Source: DATCYZ01 sp036526195 (GTDB taxonomy: Bacteria > Pseudomonadota > Gammaproteobacteria > Burkholderiales > SG8-39). Taken from it: 64,000 bases of DNA. The notes beneath the pieces are model-generated. The model did no database searches. It had not been told where the DNA came from and saw only the letters and a list, made by a program, of their open reading frames with translations. Both the position numbers and the translations under genes were made by a program. Shown here one piece after another: positions 57,597 through 64,000 of this stretch. How positions within the stretch are numbered: the first letter of the stretch is position 1; each line of letters opens with the position of its first letter. The stretch lies in contig DATCYZ010000067.1 in the NCBI GenBank assembly GCA_036526195.1, positions 35,252 through 99,251 of the forward strand. The letters run 5' to 3'.

Positions 57597-57984
57597 CGTT
57601 TTGGCGTTTTAGCAACACGCCGAGGGCACGGTGGAGCGGGGAATCCGGACTCAGGCGGCTGTAAAGCTCTGATAATTCAGCTTTTCCGCCCTCCGAAAGG
57701 GCGACCCGGGGTGCCGGCGGATGAGCCTCCCGGTGTGACCGAGTTGGTTGCACCCTTACCGAAACTGAACTAACCTTCGTTCCCTGTAGTAACAAGAACT
57801 TACGCAAGCTCTCGGCGACCAGTTTGAGCTTCGCGGCGGCTGCCGGATTGGCGGCAACCAGCGAAAGCTCGCCGTCGCGCAGATTGGCGGCGCTTACTTG
57901 GCTCCCCAGTCCGGGCGGTAGGAAATCGAGGCAAGCGCGGGTGAGCGCGCGCAGTTCGCGCGCCTTGGCGACGACGCGTTCCAT
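57523..57984 (-). CDS. dciA: DciA family (DUF721) replication protein
   Basis: DciA helps load the replicative helicase DnaB in bacteria lacking DnaC. From ATG 57984 the protein is 153 residues. RELRALTRACLDFLPPGLGS and VSAANLRDGELSLVAANPAA are the DUF721 core (KH-like), and KLKLVAESLRKFLLLQG follows. The C-terminal 70 residues are polar, with a basic tail RGRKQRGTPRT. Homologues begin before this ATG, and an in-frame TTG at 58029 would give 168 residues, so the start is open. It overlaps the small membrane gene tail to tail. It diverges from the M23 peptidase gene. Confidence 0.85.
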   Translation of the reverse strand: MERVVAKARELRALTRACLDFLPPGLGSQVSAANLRDGELSLVAANPAAAAKLKLVAESLRKFLLLQGTKVSSVSVRVQPTRSHREAHPPAPRVALSEGGKAELSELYSRLSPDSPLHRALGVLLKRQNVKTRPQGAPQRSARGRKQRGTPRT

Positions 57985-58056
57985 GCCCGCGTCGGTGATC
58001 AGGTAGCGATCGGCTTTGGCTGGGTGCAAGGGGAGTTCGGAAACAGGGAGCGCCGA

Positions 58057-59007
58057 GTGCAGATTATCGTAATCCCGAGTCGTCTGGCCAAAGCGCGGAC
58101 GCTGAACGTGTCGACGCGGCACTTGGTCGCGTCGCTGTTCGCCGCCCTGGCGCTGCTGGTGGTGATGACCACGGCGCTGTACTGGGTCACCTTCCGCTTT
58201 GCCACCGACATCAAGGTACCCTTGGTGCAGGAGCTCGTGCTCTCCGCCCAGCAGGGCGAAGCCGAGCGCGCGCGCCAGTTCGTGCAGCAGAACCTCAACG
58301 CCATGGCCGTGAAGCTCGGCGAGATGCAGGCGCAGCTCGCACGCCTTGACGCGCTCGGCGACCGCCTGTCGTCGCTGGCCGGCATCCGGCCGCAGGAATT
58401 CCGCTTCAGCGAGGCCCCGGGCCTGGGCGGCGCGCAGCCGACCGCGCTGCCGCCGCAGAACCTGTCGCTTGCCGAGTTCGGCGAGAAGCTGTACGTGGTG
58501 TCGCGCCAGATGGAAAACCGGACCGACATGCTCGGCGTGCTGGAAGCGCAGCTGTTCGAGCAGGCGGTGAAGAAGAAGCTGATTCCGACCATGATGCCGG
58601 TCAACGCGCCGTTCAACGCGTCCGGCTTTGGCATGCGCATCGATCCTTTCACCGGCATGCAGGCGATGCACGAGGGGATCGACTTCCTCGCCGACTTGGG
58701 CTCGTCCATCGTCGCTGCTGCCGGCGGCGTGGTCATCTTCGCCGGCTTTCATCCGCAGTATGGCAACGTCGTCGACATCGACCACGGCAACGACCTCGTG
58801 ACGCGCTATGCGCACGCGTCAAAGCTGCACGTGCGCGAAGGCGATGTCGTACAGCGCGGCCGCCGCATCGCCGACGTCGGCACCACCGGCCGCTCCACCG
58901 GCCCGCACCTGCACTTCGAAGTGCGCTTCAAGGGCGTGGCGCAGAACCCGGCGCGCTTCGTGCTGGCCTCGCAGGGCGCGCAGCACAGCGCCCGCGCCGG
59001 CCGCTAG
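58057..59007 (+). CDS. M23 family metallopeptidase (LytM domain)
   Basis: Membrane-anchored peptidoglycan peptidase or activator of 316 residues. GTG 58057 was picked because GGGAG lies six bases upstream. A membrane helix (about 24-46) comes after the basic start VQIIVIPSRLAKARTLNVS. A coiled coil (about 65-110) leads to the M23 domain from about 185. Metal ligands appear in MHEGIDFLAD (HxxxD) and HLHFEVRF (HxH), so the domain should be active. It lies between dciA and secA, its usual betaproteobacterial place. A hydrolytic role in septum splitting is inference. Confidence 0.9.
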   Translation: MQIIVIPSRLAKARTLNVSTRHLVASLFAALALLVVMTTALYWVTFRFATDIKVPLVQELVLSAQQGEAERARQFVQQNLNAMAVKLGEMQAQLARLDALGDRLSSLAGIRPQEFRFSEAPGLGGAQPTALPPQNLSLAEFGEKLYVVSRQMENRTDMLGVLEAQLFEQAVKKKLIPTMMPVNAPFNASGFGMRIDPFTGMQAMHEGIDFLADLGSSIVAAAGGVVIFAGFHPQYGNVVDIDHGNDLVTRYAHASKLHVREGDVVQRGRRIADVGTTGRSTGPHLHFEVRFKGVAQNPARFVLASQGAQHSARAGR

Positions 59008-59035
59008 TCAGACCCTCGGGGCGCCCGCCCCGCCG

Positions 59036-59044
59036 TGCTAAAAT
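59036..59044 (+). promoter_or_regulatory. Extended -10 promoter for secA
   Basis: TGCTAAAAT is a near-ideal extended -10 element. It lies 55 bases before the secA ATG. The GC-rich inverted repeat CGGGGCGCCCGCCCCG (59017-59032) just upstream may end the peptidase transcript. Confidence 0.55.
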
Positions 59045-59098
59045 TTTGAGTTTCAAGGGTATTTTTCGCGCGTCCGCCGCTGCGGCGGCGACTTCGCA

Positions 59099-61842
<2,744 letters not shown>

Positions 61843-61846
<4 letters not shown>

Positions 61847-63756
61847 CGACCCGCGTCGTCTACCAGGAAGGTCTCTGGCGTCAGGCCTTGGCAATAGCGC
61901 TCATACATCCTTGCGTAGGCCGCTTCGATGTGCCGGGTAAAAAGTGGCGTGTCGAAAAGCGGTTGCGTGAGCCGGTTCCGCTGCAGGCGTGTCCTCATGG
62001 TGCGCAGCAGCTCCGGCTCTCGGGCCAGGCGAACGGCGAGCGCTTCATACTCGTCCGGCGACGTAGTAACAAGCTCCGGCAAGCCGACGGCGGCAAGGAG
62101 ACTTGCCGCCACGCGCCCATGAAAGGCCGATCCCTGGAGCGTTAGCACGGGCAGTCCCGCCCAGAGCGCGTCGCTCGCCGTCGTGTGCGCGTTGTAGGGC
62201 AGCGTGTCGAGGAACAGATCCGCGGTTCGGTGTCGCGCGAGATGCTCGGCGATCGGAAATCTCTCCGCAAACACCAGGCGCGCCGGGTCCAGGTTTCTCC
62301 GCCACGCCTCTTGGCGCAGATTTCGCGCCGCTGCCGCATTGTCCGCAAGCAGCCACAAAACGCTGCCTTCAACCTGCCGCAGGATTCTTGCCCAGGAGTC
62401 GAATACGTCGGGCGTGATCTTGTAGCAGTTATTGAAACAACAGTACACGAACGCGGCGTCAGGCAGCCCCAATTCCGCGCGGGTAAACACCTTGTCGGCG
62501 ACGCTTCGCTGCCAGTCGTTGACCTGGTAGCAGTGCGGAAGATAGGCAAGCTTCTCGCTGTAATGGCTCAAATCGGATTCGGGGACGACAGTCCTGTCGG
62601 CTATTAGGTAGTCGATGTAGTCTGCGGCCATCGTTGCCGGATAACCTAGGTAGTTCACCTGAATCGGCGCGGCACGGAAGGCGAAGATGCTGGTGCGGTT
62701 ACCCTGAGTAAATCCTTTGAGATCGACGGCAATGTCGATGCCCAAGTCCCGCGATTGCTGCGCTACCTGCCGGTCCGACATGTCGCGCACGTCGATGAAC
62801 TCGTCGAAGGCACCTGCAACGCGCTTGCGCATGGCGTCATCTCGGCGGGGTCCAAAGGAGAAGCCGAAGGTTTCGAACCTGCTCCTGTCGTGAAGTTCAA
62901 GCAACCCCGCCATGAGATAGCTGGTGGCGTGATTGTGATAGTCGGCGGAGTAATAGCCGATGCGTATCCTCTGCCGGGACGCAGAGGGCTTGGGGATGGC
63001 CCCTAGCGAAGCATTGGCAGGATACCTATCAGAAACGAAGGTCTGAGCACACCTTTGCTGGAGCTTCGTGGATGATGTCAGCGAAAGAAGGTAGAAAGGT
63101 AATGAGGCCCTCGTACCGGCCGCTATCCGGTCCGCCACTGCGGCGACGCAAGCGGAATGATCCCGCCAGTCGCAGATCTGCAACTTGGTGTGCTGCAATG
63201 TCCCAGCTAGATAGTCGTAGTCGGGACGTATGCTGATGGCCTTGGCGTAGCTCGCTATCGCAGCGTCCGGTTGATTCAGCTCTCTCAGTGCCTCGCCGCG
63301 GTTGCAATACGCCTCCGCGTAGTCCGGATTGATGGCAATGGCCTTGTCGAAGCTCGCAATCGCGGCGTCCAAGTGATCGAGGTCCGACAGAGTGACACCA
63401 CGACTGTTGTGCGCCTCCGCGTAATCTTTTCTTACCACCAATGCTCGGTCAAAACACGCCAGGGCCTTCGCGTGTTCATGTCGAACGCGGTGCAGGTAGC
63501 CTTCATTGAGCAGTCCCTCGGGGCTATCCGGATCCTGGGCGCGCGCTAGCGCAATGAAGGCCTCGGCTTCGTCGTACTTCTTCAGATGCAGCAGGGCAGC
63601 GGACAGGTTGACGAGCGTGGATAGCCGGTCCGGTACGTACTCGAGGGACTTCCGCAGTTCGATCTCCGCTTCCCGGTAGTGGGAAGTTCTTATATCCTCC
63701 AAGCCCAGGAAGAAATGGTGCTTGGCCCGCTCGAACGGGTCGTCGCCGTTGCTCAT
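61843..63756 (-). CDS. TPR protein with OGT/SPINDLY-type (GT41) glycosyltransferase domain
   Basis: Cytosolic protein of 637 residues. Residues about 1-180 are tandem TPRs, for instance [20 protein letters not shown] and [20 protein letters not shown]. The glycosyltransferase half begins near 260: [80 protein letters not shown], and the sugar-nucleotide motif [20 protein letters not shown]. Bacterial members modify proteins such as flagellins or HMW-like adhesins, or are of unknown target. Base composition looks lower in GC than its neighbours, and it parts secA from argJ, which suggests acquisition. Both the gene and its frame are intact. Confidence 0.9.
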
Positions 63757-63827
63757 GTCGCGAAGCGCTCTGGAAGGTTGCGTATGGCAGGAATGATGAC
63801 ACTAGCCCGCCTTGGCAAGATTACGCT

Positions 63828-64000
63828 GTGGCGGTAAACCTGCCAGTACCCGACCCGGCACGGCTGCTTCGCGTCGCCGGTGTCGAACTGGGGGTGGCCC
63901 GCGCCGGCATCCGCAAACCCGACCGCAAGGACCTGCTGGTGGTGCGCTTCGCCGCGGGGACGACGGTGGCGGGCGTGTTCACCCGCAACCGCTTCTGCGC
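63828..64000 (+). CDS. argJ: ArgJ bifunctional ornithine acetyltransferase, N-terminal part
   Basis: First 57 codons of argJ; the rest lies beyond the window. The GTG-started frame opens [20 protein letters not shown] and continues [20 protein letters not shown], then the conserved [16 protein letters not shown], matching the ArgJ N-terminus. ArgJ recycles the acetyl group in arginine synthesis. The region before it has no strong ribosome binding site. In related genomes it follows secA directly. Confidence 0.9.
   Translation, partial: MAVNLPVPDPARLLRVAGVELGVARAGIRKPDRKDLLVVRFAAGTTVAGVFTRNRFC

Noticed and set aside
57785..57805. TAGTAACAAGAACTTACG, resembling a half copy of the AT-rich palindrome
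   Set aside because: It lies in dciA coding sequence and matches only the TAGTAACA half; the other half does not fit.

Overview
The window reads as a chromosomal segment of a high-GC betaproteobacterium, probably Burkholderiales-like. The reasons are gene order (metG-mrp-dcd-decarboxylase, a complete mraZ-to-ftsZ cluster running into lpxC, dciA, an M23 peptidase, secA and argJ), the GlrK/GlrR pair, and the TRAP-TAXI and CaiB-type catabolic genes. No phage, insertion sequence, CRISPR array, rRNA or tRNA gene was recognised. Genus cannot be fixed from this sequence alone.

Layout. 1-8.2 kb: an AI-2E family permease fragment, purM, an EamA exporter, dnaE, a FAD-linked oxidoreductase, acylphosphatase and a pilin-like small protein. 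8.2-14 kb: metG, mrp, dcd, then a PLP decarboxylase preceded by a strong promoter and a 22-codon leader ORF, then folA. 14-21.4 kb: the glrK-glrR two-component pair, an MFS transporter, a coupled DUF3179/DUF1223 pair and an orphan DGQHR-domain protein. 21.7-32.8 kb: mostly minus-strand catabolic genes (CaiB CoA-transferase plus hydratase; TRAP-TAXI importer, 2-hydroxyacid dehydrogenase, HpcH aldolase, IlvD/Edd dehydratase), interrupted by a plus-strand nfeD-SPFH-VOC operon. 32.8-35.7 kb: an MCE/Mla-type lipid transport operon whose ATPase gene is reduced to a degenerate half-domain. 35.8-38.5 kb: an LDH2/MDH2-type dehydrogenase, a small protein and a two-subunit CoA-transferase. 38.9-61.8 kb: mraZ, rsmH, ftsL, ftsI, murE, murF, mraY, murD, ftsW, murG, murC, murB, ddl, ftsQ, ftsA, ftsZ, lpxC, a small membrane protein, dciA (minus), an M23 peptidase and secA. 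61.8-64 kb: an OGT/SPINDLY-type TPR glycosyltransferase on the minus strand, apparently inserted between secA and argJ.

How it works together. The dcw block is one long run of touching or overlapping genes that make lipid-linked peptidoglycan precursors and the division septum; lpxC and secA extend it to lipid A synthesis and protein export. The minus-strand catabolic block looks like uptake of a carboxylate or sugar acid by TRAP-TAXI, dehydration, aldol cleavage and redox steps.

Most worth following up: (1) a 16-bp AT-rich palindrome, GTAACATATATGTTAC, at three places, each between convergent genes; (2) a 22-codon leader ORF before the decarboxylase, whose ribosome binding site and start codon can pair with its own 3' part; (3) the Mla-like operon with a pseudo-ATPase that has lost its P-loop, signature and Walker B residues; (4) putative leaderless transcripts; (5) the glycosyltransferase insertion.
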